Assembly: GCA_029778965.1 (NCBI GenBank)
Contig: JAKPBL010000666.1
Span: 1 to 14,239 of the forward strand
DNA from: Bacteroidota bacterium
Lineage (GTDB): Bacteria > Bacteroidota > Bacteroidia > Chitinophagales > Chitinophagaceae
DNA length: 14,239 bases
Direction: 5' to 3'
In this document: one piece after another, positions 1 through 7,734 of the stretch
Layout of the letters: each line of letters opens with the position of its first letter
Numbering within the stretch: the first letter of the stretch is position 1
Translations under genes and position numbers: made by a program
Notes under the pieces: model-generated
Told to the model about the DNA's origin: nothing
The model's input: only the letters and a program-made list of their open reading frames with translations
Database searches by the model: none

Positions 1-1425
1 AGCCTGGCGACCGATGGGGAAAAACCGGGCCACCGAAGACCGCACCCGGAACTGGTAGCTGCGCAGCGGCACGGTATCGTACAAAGCACCATAATCGAAA
101 CCGGGGGATTTGATCTCCAGCACCAGGGCATTTTTCTGGATATTCCTGATACCGGCGGCCGCCGATCCATACAGCTCCCAGCCCTTGCGCGGATTACGCC
201 GGTAATTGGTAGTATAACGGTCATAATCGACACCGAGGTTAAAGGTGCTCATATCCATTTGAACCGGCAGCTTTTTGTTAAGTACAACAGCCGCCGTATC
301 TACATCGATCAGGTTGGTGCGAAGCAATTGTAGAAACACCTTGCCGGTTTGGCGGGCCGATACAGCATATTGCAATCCCAGCATACCATTGATGTTCAGA
401 AAAGAACTGTCTTTCTTAAAAAGATCAAACTGGGTATGAATGCCAAAAGCCGATCCGAAAAGATATGGCTGCTGGTACAACAGGTTAAGGCGGGGTGATT
501 TCGCCTGCAATTGCTGCCAGTTGACGCCGATGGTTTCACCGCCACCCAGGGCGTTTTGCAGGTTGAGCAGCGCCTCGCCGGTTACAAGAAATTTGGTTTT
601 ACCGGTAAGCAGGTCAGTGCCGGGCAGCAAACCGAGCAGCACATTCACCTGGCTGCTTTTTTTAGGCTCGAGATAAAGATTCAAAATGGCGCCGTTGCCG
701 CCAAAACGCATATCCCAGGGCCGTGCCTCTGCCAGGTAGGGCAGCTCGCGCAGGCGGTTGCTGATGCCGCTGAACTGTTTAAGACTATAAGGGCTGCCCT
801 TCGGGACGTCCAGGTACCGGTGCAGGAAACGGCTGGAAATTTTGGCGCCGCCCTCCACGTGAATGCTGTCAACCAGGTAATTCATGCCCTTGTTGACGGA
901 AAGAATACCGTTCAGTTGGCCCGCCGACCAGTGAACGCTGTCGAGCGATACCGTTGCAAAAGGATACCCGTTGTCTGACATCCAGTTCAGCAACTGTTTC
1001 TCCAGGGCTGTAAGCTGGCTGCCGGAAAAAGGCTGCTTACCAATAGCGGGCAGCCGGATATTGGTACGCGCCCATTCCTGTTCGTCGAGCCCTTCTATTC
1101 TGATCTCTCCCCAGTGCAGTGTTTCGCCGACATAAAGCAGCAGGTAAGCACTGGTGCTGTCGATCCGCACGCTGTCGATGGAAGCGGCAACAAGTCCGCG
1201 CAATCGCAACGCCGCCGGCAATTGCCGGATGTATTCGGCGCAGGCCGGCCTGTTGGCGAAAACCCGCTGCAATTGCAGGGGTTGCAATACACTGCTGTCG
1301 GCATCGGCGGCTTCGATGTGAAGCCGGTATTGCGCCTGTAAAGGCAATACAAAGAACAGGCAGCCGGCGATCAGCCATTGAACGGTGAGTCTTAATTTCG
1401 CGGGGTGGCCGGACTTTACCTTCAT
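1..1425 (-). CDS. BamA/TamA-like outer-membrane protein (Omp85 family), partial at window edge
   Basis: This is an open frame of 475 codons from an ATG at 1425 to the left edge, so the C-terminus is outside the window. The start is chosen because it gives a short basic N-region, a hydrophobic stretch (WLIAGCLFFVLPLQA, about residues 17-31) and a signal-peptidase I site A|Q. An AAGGA sequence lies just upstream of the ATG. After the signal peptide come what look like three POTRA-type beta-alpha-alpha-beta-beta repeats (about residues 33-103, 103-182 and 182-256); the third includes LVDSIHVEGGAKIS and ends in LNLYLEPKK. A beta-barrel region follows from about 256, with LNLQNALGGGETIGVNWQQL and the PYLFGSAFG motif typical of Omp85 barrels. 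Members insert or assemble outer-membrane proteins, or move other cargo across the outer membrane. Which role applies here cannot be told, and the short POTRA set argues against the main five-POTRA BamA. The 5' end overlaps divergent hemW by 21 bp. Confidence 0.8.
   Translation of the reverse strand, partial: MKVKSGHPAKLRLTVQWLIAGCLFFVLPLQAQYRLHIEAADADSSVLQPLQLQRVFANRPACAEYIRQLPAALRLRGLVAASIDSVRIDSTSAYLLLYVGETLHWGEIRIEGLDEQEWARTNIRLPAIGKQPFSGSQLTALEKQLLNWMSDNGYPFATVSLDSVHWSAGQLNGILSVNKGMNYLVDSIHVEGGAKISSRFLHRYLDVPKGSPYSLKQFSGISNRLRELPYLAEARPWDMRFGGNGAILNLYLEPKKSSQVNVLLGLLPGTDLLTGKTKFLVTGEALLNLQNALGGGETIGVNWQQLQAKSPRLNLLYQQPYLFGSAFGIHTQFDLFKKDSSFLNINGMLGLQYAVSARQTGKVFLQLLRTNLIDVDTAAVVLNKKLPVQMDMSTFNLGVDYDRYTTNYRRNPRKGWELYGSAAAGIRNIQKNALVLEIKSPGFDYGALYDTVPLRSYQFRVRSSVARFFPIGRQA
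1393..1400 (+). promoter_or_regulatory. Candidate Bacteroidota -7 box for hemW
   Basis: TAATTTCG matches the Bacteroidota -7 consensus TAnnTTTG at all but one position and ends 4 bp before the GTG start of hemW. Transcription from it would begin at or next to the start codon, giving a leaderless or nearly leaderless mRNA. I see no convincing -33 TTTG element at the expected 19-21 bp spacing. The box lies inside the coding sequence of the divergent BamA-like gene. This is an inference from a short motif and is weak on its own. Confidence 0.25.
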
Positions 1426-2532
1426 ATTCCTTTCTGCCGGAAAGCGTGTCATTACTGCAATTTCCATTTTTCTACCCGATTGCAATACAAGAACGACGTG
1501 ATCGCGGCAATATTGAAAGAGCTGGCGCGCGAAGCGTTTCGGCTGGAAGGCCAGCCGCTGGAAACCATTTATTTTGGCGGCGGCACTCCTTCCCTGCTAT
1601 CGGCCGAAGAAATAACGGCGCTCTTCGACGGTATCGGCCGGCATTTCACGCTCTCGCCCGGCGCGGAGATTACGCTGGAAGCCAACCCCGACGACATCCG
1701 GCCGGAATCACTCAGACACTGGCGATCGCTGGGTATCAACCGGCTTAGTATCGGCGTGCAATCGTTCCGCGACGCCGACCTGCAATGGATGAATCGTGCA
1801 CATACGGCTACCGAAGCGGCAGCAGCGGTGGCAACGGCAAAAGCGGCGGGGTTTGACAATTTCAACCTCGACCTGATCTACGGGCTCCCAGGACTGGACG
1901 ATGCCGCCTGGTCGGAAAACATTTCCCGCGCCCTCGACCAGGGCATTAACCACCTGTCGGCCTACGCACTAACGGTAGAGCCCCAAACCGCACTGGCCAC
2001 ATTGATTCGCAAAAAGCAATTACCAGACACCGACCCCGGGCAGCAGGCCGACCAGTTTCTCCTGCTGGTAGATCAACTGGAATCAGCGGGCTGGGAACAG
2101 TATGAGATATCGAATTTCTGTTTGCCCGGCCACCGCAGCCGCCACAACAGCGCTTACTGGGAAGGTGTTCCTTACCTGGGTATAGGCCCCGGCGCCCATT
2201 CGTATAACGGGCATTCGCGACGCTGGAACATCAGCAACAACGCCCTCTATGTACAAGGCATCAATGACAACCTGCCTGTTTGGGAAGAAGAAATACTGAC
2301 GCCACAGAACCGGCTGAATGAATACATCATGACCAGCCTGCGCCGGCGGGAAGGGCTTAGCCTGTTAAAGATTGAATCGTTGGGCGGAAAAGAAACAGTG
2401 CAACAGGTATTGGCAGCCGCGAACACTTACCTGGAAGCCGGCACGCTGCAACGGGAAGTCGATCGTTTATTGCTGACACCCGAAGGAAGGCTGTTTGCCG
2501 ATGGCATCGCCGCGGCGCTGTTCCGGGAATGA
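1405..2532 (+). CDS. hemW: Radical SAM heme chaperone HemW (HemN-like)
   Basis: The protein has 375 residues, the usual length for HemW, which delivers heme to client proteins in the cytoplasm and was long misnamed oxygen-independent coproporphyrinogen oxidase. It opens with LYLHIPFC and the radical-SAM cluster motif CxxxCxxC (Cys11, Cys15, Cys18). It then shows GGGTP (58-62), EANPDD, NRLSIGVQSF (112-121), NLDLIYGLPG, and the HemW-typical HNSAYW (247-252) followed by GIGPGAHS (259-266). An HNxxYW block and the lack of an N-terminal extension favour HemW over true HemN. The start is GTG: an in-frame TAA at 1393 rules out anything much further upstream, and the conserved N-terminus begins here. 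The first 21 bp overlap the start of the divergent BamA-like gene. The gene ends 6 bp from the convergent gpsA stop, with no clear terminator hairpin between them. Confidence 0.95.
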   Translation: MAGLYLHIPFCRKACHYCNFHFSTRLQYKNDVIAAILKELAREAFRLEGQPLETIYFGGGTPSLLSAEEITALFDGIGRHFTLSPGAEITLEANPDDIRPESLRHWRSLGINRLSIGVQSFRDADLQWMNRAHTATEAAAAVATAKAAGFDNFNLDLIYGLPGLDDAAWSENISRALDQGINHLSAYALTVEPQTALATLIRKKQLPDTDPGQQADQFLLLVDQLESAGWEQYEISNFCLPGHRSRHNSAYWEGVPYLGIGPGAHSYNGHSRRWNISNNALYVQGINDNLPVWEEEILTPQNRLNEYIMTSLRRREGLSLLKIESLGGKETVQQVLAAANTYLEAGTLQREVDRLLLTPEGRLFADGIAAALFRE

Positions 2533-2538
2533 CCGGCT

Positions 2539-3570
2539 CTATACCAGGGTTTCCTCTATATGGCTAAACCCTTTGGCAGCGGGTAATTGCTCCCACAAGA
2601 TCCGGTAAATGGTAGCGGCAATGGGCATCTCGGCTTTGATCTCCTGGTTAATCATGTAGATGGATTTGCTGGCATTGTATCCTTCAGCCACCATGTTCAT
2701 TTCGAGTTGCGCCGACATAACCGAATATCCCTTGCCGATCATATTACCGAAAGTGCGGTTGCGGCTGAACAGAGAATAACAGGTAACCAAAAGATCACCC
2801 AGGTACACCGAGGCGGCGTAATTCGCCATTTTTCGCTGCCCTGCCGCGGCTGCCTGCACACCTACTTCCATGTGCCTGATGCCTACCCGCTTCAAAAAAC
2901 CAGCCATCTCATCGGCGCAATTGGCGATAAGCACACTCTGGAAGTTGTCGCCGTACTCCAATCCATGCGCAATGCCGGCGCCCAATGCGTAGATATTTTT
3001 CAGGATGGCCGCATATTGTACGCCGATCACATCGTCGTTCACCACTGTATTAATATAATAGGTGGAAAAACAGCCGGCGATGGCAGCGGCGACAGTCGTG
3101 TCGAGCCCCGAGAAAGTGAGATACGACAATTTCTCATTAGCCACTTCTTCAGCATGACAGGGGCCCATCAGCGTATAATACGACTGCACGGGGAAGTCGT
3201 ATTGCTGCTGTAACCAGTCGTTGAGCAGGCTGTTGGCGCCGGGCACCATGCCTTTAACGGCCGAGAGTATTTTTTTACCTGACAGGTCGTCTTTAGTCAG
3301 TACCGATAAAGTGGCAGGTATATAGGCCGAAGGCAGCGCCAGCAGAACAATATCTGCCTCGGCCACCACCGCCCGAGGGTCGGTATATAACCGGATGGTT
3401 TCTGTTTGCAGCGTGGCCGATGAAAGATAATGGGGGTTGTGCCTGCGCTGACGGATATGGCTGGCCAGGTTTTCACTCCTCACGCACCAATACAGCGGAT
3501 GGCCATTGTCGGTCACGATTTTGGCCAGCGCCGTTGCCCAACTGCCGCTGCCAATAATACCGAACCGCAT
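2539..3570 (-). CDS. gpsA: Glycerol-3-phosphate dehydrogenase [NAD(P)+]
   Basis: This 343-residue cytoplasmic enzyme reduces dihydroxyacetone phosphate to sn-glycerol-3-phosphate, the backbone of phospholipids. The N-terminal Rossmann loop is GIIGSGSW (4-11). Other family landmarks are PSAY (80-83), the Lys of AVKG (Lys106), MGPCHAEEV, the catalytic lysine in AILKNIYALGAGI (Lys191), GDLLVTC with Asp259, and SRNRTFG (Arg270, Asn271) for phosphate binding. About 20 residues lie between the end of the helix at 230 and GDLLVTC where classical enzymes are shorter, so this looks like the Bacteroidota-type variant. I place the start at the ATG at 3570, because the conserved MRFGIIGSG begins there and it lies 4 bp after the adaptor stop. 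A TTG at 3591 would add seven residues and overlap the adaptor gene. It is probably co-transcribed with the adaptor. Confidence 0.95.
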   Translation of the reverse strand: MRFGIIGSGSWATALAKIVTDNGHPLYWCVRSENLASHIRQRRHNPHYLSSATLQTETIRLYTDPRAVVAEADIVLLALPSAYIPATLSVLTKDDLSGKKILSAVKGMVPGANSLLNDWLQQQYDFPVQSYYTLMGPCHAEEVANEKLSYLTFSGLDTTVAAAIAGCFSTYYINTVVNDDVIGVQYAAILKNIYALGAGIAHGLEYGDNFQSVLIANCADEMAGFLKRVGIRHMEVGVQAAAAGQRKMANYAASVYLGDLLVTCYSLFSRNRTFGNMIGKGYSVMSAQLEMNMVAEGYNASKSIYMINQEIKAEMPIAATIYRILWEQLPAAKGFSHIEETLV

Positions 3571-3574
3571 AGGC

Positions 3575-4975
3575 TTATTTTTTAGGGTCAAATAATTCTT
3601 CCTTCTTCACCACTTTTACCTTGTCGCCGTTTTTGAGCGTTTTCGATACCAGCGAATAAGGGCCGGTCACCACTTCATCGCCTGCTTTCAATCCGGCAGT
3701 CACCTCAATATAGCTGATATCCTGGATATCGGTGCTGACCTTCACCCTCGATACAGTCGTTTTATCGGCGCTCAATACAAATACCACTTCATCGAGGTCG
3801 GCGGCCAGCGTTTTTTTCTGGTTTTCGTCGTCGTTGTTTTTATCGGCATCAGGCGCATTATCGACCGAGCTTTTTGTTTGCGCAACCGATTTATCGGAAT
3901 CTTTCTCGCGGGTGGTAACGGCATTGATAGGCACGGCGAGTACATTCTCATGCCGCCGCGTCTGGATATCGGCGCTGGCGCTCATACCCGGGCGAAAAGG
4001 CAGGGACTTGGGCCGGCGGTCAGCCAGCAGGTCGGCATACGACTCGGGTAGCAGGCGGATATGTACTTTATAATTGGTAACATCATTGGTAGAAGCCGCC
4101 GCTGCCGCGGTAGAGTTGCTCAGCGTATTGCTGCTGCCGGCGATCTGGGTAACGATGCCTTTGAACTTGCGTCCGTTGTAAGCGTCAATCTCCACCAGCG
4201 CCGAATCACCCAGGTGTACTTTCGGAATATCGTTTTCACCTACATCCACACGTACCTCGATCTTTTTCATATCGGCAATGCGCATCATTTCAGTACCGGT
4301 CATCTGCGCGGTACCTACCACGCGTTCACCGCGCTTCACGGCAAGCAATGAAATAACACCATCCATCGGCGCAACGATGGTAGCGCGGCCCAGGTCTTTA
4401 TTGGCGCGCTGCAGGTTAGCCTGCGCACTCTGTACCGCCGCCTGGTTGCCACGTATATTCTGCAGGCCTGCGTTGTAATTGGCTTTTGCTGTATTATACG
4501 CATTTTCGGCCTGCTCGAATTCATAGGGTGAGATCACTTTCTCTTCCATCAGTTGCTTCTGGCGCTTGTATTGCGTTTCAGTCTGCGCCATGGCCGACTT
4601 CAATGCCTCCAGTGCCGCATTGCTGTTTTCTACCTGGGCCTGCGACTGGCGCACGCCCGCCGCCACCTGGTCGCGCTGCGTGGTGTACAGGTCGGCAAAG
4701 ATCCGCGCCACCACCTGTCCTTTCCGCACACTGTCGCCCTCTTCCACCTTCAGCTCGATGATCTCGCCCGAAATATCGGAGCTGACCTTTACTTCTACTT
4801 CAGGATAAACATTTCCGCTGGCATTCACCGTTTCTATAATGGTCCGGGTTGCCACTTTTTCGGCAGTCACTTTTAATCCTTCGGATTTCCCGATAACACC
4901 AGCTTTTTTCAGACCGAACAAAGCCAGTACCAGTGCAACGACCGAAACGAGTATCCAAATAGTTTTCTTATTCAT
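3575..4975 (-). CDS. HlyD/MacA-like periplasmic adaptor of an efflux system
   Basis: The 466-residue protein has one N-terminal membrane segment (about 5-22) and no lipobox, so it is an inner-membrane-anchored periplasmic adaptor. The first biotinyl-lipoyl half lies near residues 52-92 (SGNVYPEVEVKVSS, then SGEIIELKVEEGDSVRKGQ). A long coiled-coil hairpin rich in Gln, Ala and Asn follows (about 98-195). The second lipoyl half has IVAPMDGVISLLAVKRGE, followed by the beta-barrel region (VDVGENDIPKVHLGD) and a membrane-proximal domain ending in GDKVKVVKKEELF. Two low-complexity insertions stand out: a Ser/Ala/Asn stretch in the barrel and an acidic Lys/Asp/Asn-rich linker at about 350-395. It starts 19 bp after the TolC-like gene and should dock to that protein. 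No ABC or RND pump gene is adjacent, so MacA-type versus RND-type partnership cannot be decided; the domain order looks most like MacA. Confidence 0.88.
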   Translation of the reverse strand: MNKKTIWILVSVVALVLALFGLKKAGVIGKSEGLKVTAEKVATRTIIETVNASGNVYPEVEVKVSSDISGEIIELKVEEGDSVRKGQVVARIFADLYTTQRDQVAAGVRQSQAQVENSNAALEALKSAMAQTETQYKRQKQLMEEKVISPYEFEQAENAYNTAKANYNAGLQNIRGNQAAVQSAQANLQRANKDLGRATIVAPMDGVISLLAVKRGERVVGTAQMTGTEMMRIADMKKIEVRVDVGENDIPKVHLGDSALVEIDAYNGRKFKGIVTQIAGSSNTLSNSTAAAAASTNDVTNYKVHIRLLPESYADLLADRRPKSLPFRPGMSASADIQTRRHENVLAVPINAVTTREKDSDKSVAQTKSSVDNAPDADKNNDDENQKKTLAADLDEVVFVLSADKTTVSRVKVSTDIQDISYIEVTAGLKAGDEVVTGPYSLVSKTLKNGDKVKVVKKEELFDPKK

Positions 4976-4994
4976 ACAAATGAGTAATGGGTGG

Positions 4995-6491
4995 TTATAA
5001 TTTTATGCCCAGGCCTTTATAAAATTCGAGCACTTTCATCCGGAATACATAATCGAACTGGGCATTGGCCACATCGATCTTAGCGCGCGTCAGGTTGCTT
5101 TGGCTCGTGATCAGCTCCAGTGTAGATAAAATGCCCAGCTCGTAGCGCCGTTTGGAGAAATCATACGACCGCTGCGCGGCATTAAGACTCACCTTGCTGG
5201 CGTTGAATTTCTCCAGCGAAGCAACCGCGTTGGTATAGGCCGTGAAAATATCCTGTTTCAGGGTCTGGTTGGCCTGTTCTATCACCAGGTCCTGCTGCTC
5301 TACATTCAGCTTCGAGCGCTTGTATTGGGTGCGTGCCTGGTACCCCTGGAAGATCGGCACCTGGATGCCGACCACGAGACTCTGGCGAAAGTTGTTGGAC
5401 AACTGGGTGCCATAACCATTCCAGTATTCGCCGAACGATTTTTTCCCAGTAATGGTTTTGATCTGCGCGGTTTGCACGGGCGTGGTAGTACCGTTTATAT
5501 CCACGATGTCAGGGTATAGCGGCGAAGATGCATATCCCAAAAACTGCGCTCCCACTATTTTCTGGTTAGAGCTCGAAAAGTTATTGGCAAGGCTTCCGCT
5601 TCCGAAAATGGTGGGATAAAGCGAAGCCCGGGCCGACTTGATCGCATATTCCAGCGACTGCTTACGCAGCTCATTCGCCTTTTGCGCCGGCTGGTTCTGC
5701 ATGGCCAGGGCGAAAACATCTTCCGGCTGCAATTGGGCAATGGGATCCACCGGTATCTGCTCAACCGGCGGCTCGGTAATGCTGAAAGGCTTGGCCGCAT
5801 CGAGGTTCAGCAGTGCTTTCAGCGACAGTAGGTTCAACTGGTAATTCGCAAAGGCGCTGATCACCGATGTGCTGTCACGAGCTACCTGCGCTTCCAGGTC
5901 AACGGCATTCAGCTCAGGCAGCGTGCCTGCTTCCACGCGCTTACGGGTATCGGCCAATTGCTCCTGGCTCTGTTTCAGTTGCACCCGGGTAATATCCACC
6001 TGTACCTTCGACAGCAATGCAGCCAGGTACGAGGTGGCCACATTCATGGAGATATTATTCTTGTTCTTCTCTACATCCGCCGCCGAGGCCTCTGCTTCCA
6101 GCCTGCTCGACAGGATATTGTTATTGATCCGGTTCCAGTTGAAGATCGTTACATCGGTACTGAAATTGAATCCCTGGTACAGCAACTGCTGGTTGGTGAA
6201 AAGGTTGGTGGTGGGGTCGATCGAACGACCGAACTGCAACCCGTTATTAAAGCCGAAGCTGGCATTGGGAATACGTGATTTTTTACTCTGGTCGAACAAC
6301 AGGTCGGCGACCCGGCGCTGCACGTCGGCCTGGCGAATGGAGATATTGTGCTGCACCGCATAGTCAACGCAGCGGCGAAGATCCCACTCGTCGCCACTGG
6401 GCGGTACTACGGCGCTGTCTTGCGCCCGGGCCACCGCAGCTACCAGGATAAGGGTACAAAAAAGCCACCTTCCTTTCCTCGAATCTTTCAT
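4995..6491 (-). CDS. TolC-family outer-membrane efflux protein
   Basis: The 498-residue protein forms the outer-membrane channel and periplasmic tunnel of a tripartite export system. The signal peptide (KGRWLFCTLILVAAVARA|Q) cuts before Gln. The body shows the two structural repeats of TolC. The first begins at WDLRRCVDYAVQHNISIRQADV and contains LLFDQSKKSRIPNASFGFN; the second begins near PEDVFALAMQNQPAQKANELR, followed by YAIKSARASLYPTIFGSGSL. The C-terminal half has VGIQVPIFQGYQARTQYKRS, a long helical stretch and YELGILSTLELITSQSNLTRAK, which are classic TolC signatures. The length is usual for Bacteroidota members. It is the first gene of the likely TolC-adaptor-gpsA operon, and its start lies 80 bp after the PLP-enzyme stop, leaving room for its own promoter. 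Confidence 0.93.
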   Translation of the reverse strand: MKDSRKGRWLFCTLILVAAVARAQDSAVVPPSGDEWDLRRCVDYAVQHNISIRQADVQRRVADLLFDQSKKSRIPNASFGFNNGLQFGRSIDPTTNLFTNQQLLYQGFNFSTDVTIFNWNRINNNILSSRLEAEASAADVEKNKNNISMNVATSYLAALLSKVQVDITRVQLKQSQEQLADTRKRVEAGTLPELNAVDLEAQVARDSTSVISAFANYQLNLLSLKALLNLDAAKPFSITEPPVEQIPVDPIAQLQPEDVFALAMQNQPAQKANELRKQSLEYAIKSARASLYPTIFGSGSLANNFSSSNQKIVGAQFLGYASSPLYPDIVDINGTTTPVQTAQIKTITGKKSFGEYWNGYGTQLSNNFRQSLVVGIQVPIFQGYQARTQYKRSKLNVEQQDLVIEQANQTLKQDIFTAYTNAVASLEKFNASKVSLNAAQRSYDFSKRRYELGILSTLELITSQSNLTRAKIDVANAQFDYVFRMKVLEFYKGLGIKL

Positions 6492-6509
6492 TAATCTTGG
6501 TTAAGGGCT

Positions 6510-6541
6510 TAAAAGTAAAGAATTCAGCCGCTCAGCCCTAA
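6510..6541 (-). promoter_or_regulatory. Candidate promoter of the TolC-adaptor-gpsA operon
   Basis: On the minus strand the 80-bp gap upstream of the TolC-like gene contains TACTTTTA (6517-6510), which differs at the last base from the Bacteroidota -7 box TAnnTTTG. A TTAG (6541-6538), 3 of 4 bases of the -33 TTTG, lies 20 bp further upstream. The box ends 18 bp before the ATG. The spacing is right but both elements are imperfect, so this is only a candidate. I see no convincing terminator for the preceding PLP-enzyme gene in the same gap, so read-through from that operon is also possible. Confidence 0.3.
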
Positions 6542-6571
6542 CCGATGGTATAATTATCGTGAAAAAACGGT

Positions 6572-7732
6572 TTATTGCGATCGCATGGCCTGCCGCAGAT
6601 CGGCAATGATATAATCGGGATCTTCCAGGCCCACATAAAGCCGGATCATGCGGTGTGCCGGCTGGCTCGGGTCAAAGTCTTCCGGCCTGATACCGGCGCA
6701 TTTGGGAATGGCCAGGCTCTCGTGACCGCCCCAGCTAACAGCCATCAGTATATGTTTCAGCCGCTCGCAGAACTGGACGATTTCTGCACGTGTCTCCGCT
6801 TTATACACAATCGTGAGCAAACCACCCGCGCCTTTCATCATTTTTTTGGCCAGCGCATACTGCGGAAAACCGGGATCGAGCGGAAAGATCACCCGTTCCA
6901 CCCTGGGCTCGTTCTGTAAGGCCTCGATAACTTGATAAGTTGATCGCGTTATCCGTTCGAGCCGGGCGGGCAGGGTTCTTAACCCCCGTATCAGCAGCCA
7001 GGCATTGAAAGGTTGTATACCGCTGCCGATATTCAGGTACTCGCTGTCGAATATTTTTTTCATCATCGCGGCACTGCCGCTGATTACACCGGCCACCACA
7101 TCAGAATGACCACCGATAAACTTGGTAGCCGACTGGAGCGATATATCGATGCCCATCTGCACCGGCTGCTGGTAGAGGGGTGTGCAATAGCTGTTATCGA
7201 CAATCGTGACAATGCCCTTTGCCCGTGCATATTGTGCAATGGCCGGCAAGTCCTGCAATTCATAGGTCCAGCTATTGGGTGATTCCAGGTAATAGAGACG
7301 GGTATCGGGTCCGGTGGCATTGAAAAAATTAGCGGCATCGGTTCCGTCAACATAAGTGGTACTCACCCCGAAGCGGGGCAGCACCTGGTCGAACATCTTG
7401 CAGGCCCAGGTATAAGGATTACGCACCGACACGATGTGATCGCCGGCTTTTACATTGGCCAGTACCGATGCGAAAATAGCGGCGGCGCCGCTATTGAAAA
7501 CCAGGGCATCTTCCGCGCCATCGAGCGCCGCCAGTTTGCGGCGAAGGATGTCAACAGTGGGATTGATGCCGCGGCTGTACAGGTAGCCCGACATCTCGTC
7601 TTCAAAAGCGCGGGCAAGGTCTTCTACTTTTCGAAAGGCAAAATTGCTGGTTTGTATAATGGGCGGCGCCACGGCGTTAAAATACGCGTCTCTGTCTTCG
7701 GCCAGTTCATTGATAATATACGAGATGTCCAT
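6572..7732 (-). CDS. Cys/Met-metabolism PLP-dependent enzyme (trans-sulfuration family), atypical active-site motifs
   Basis: The protein has 386 residues, the size of cystathionine gamma-synthase, cystathionine lyases and methionine gamma-lyase. Family landmarks are YSRGINPT (52-59), FNSGAAAI (79-86), Asp179 in IVDNSYCTP for the pyridine nitrogen, the PLP lysine Lys204 in SATKFIGGHSDVVAG, GLRTLPARLER, and IRLYVGLEDPDYIIADL with the carboxylate-binding Arg. Several usually constant motifs differ: YGGT is replaced by YTWA (Tyr107 kept), the SPxNP motif reads SPNSW, and SLGG reads SWGG. The exact substrate is therefore uncertain; it could be a C-S lyase or gamma-synthase with altered specificity. 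The ATG at 7732 is chosen because it lies 2 bp after the permease stop and matches the family N-terminus. A longer frame to 7819 would lie inside the permease gene. An AAAGAG stretch precedes the start. It is likely translationally coupled to the permease. Confidence 0.85.
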   Translation of the reverse strand: MDISYIINELAEDRDAYFNAVAPPIIQTSNFAFRKVEDLARAFEDEMSGYLYSRGINPTVDILRRKLAALDGAEDALVFNSGAAAIFASVLANVKAGDHIVSVRNPYTWACKMFDQVLPRFGVSTTYVDGTDAANFFNATGPDTRLYYLESPNSWTYELQDLPAIAQYARAKGIVTIVDNSYCTPLYQQPVQMGIDISLQSATKFIGGHSDVVAGVISGSAAMMKKIFDSEYLNIGSGIQPFNAWLLIRGLRTLPARLERITRSTYQVIEALQNEPRVERVIFPLDPGFPQYALAKKMMKGAGGLLTIVYKAETRAEIVQFCERLKHILMAVSWGGHESLAIPKCAGIRPEDFDPSQPAHRMIRLYVGLEDPDYIIADLRQAMRSQ

Positions 7733-7734
7733 AA

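Noticed and set aside
511..978. Plus-strand open frame near the left edge
   Set aside because: It is antisense to the BamA-like gene, whose minus-strand frame is open over all 475 codons and shows a signal peptide, POTRA-like repeats and barrel motifs.
2587..3213. Plus-strand open frame of about 200 codons opposite gpsA
   Set aside because: It lies fully inside the well-supported gpsA on the other strand and shows no family motif.
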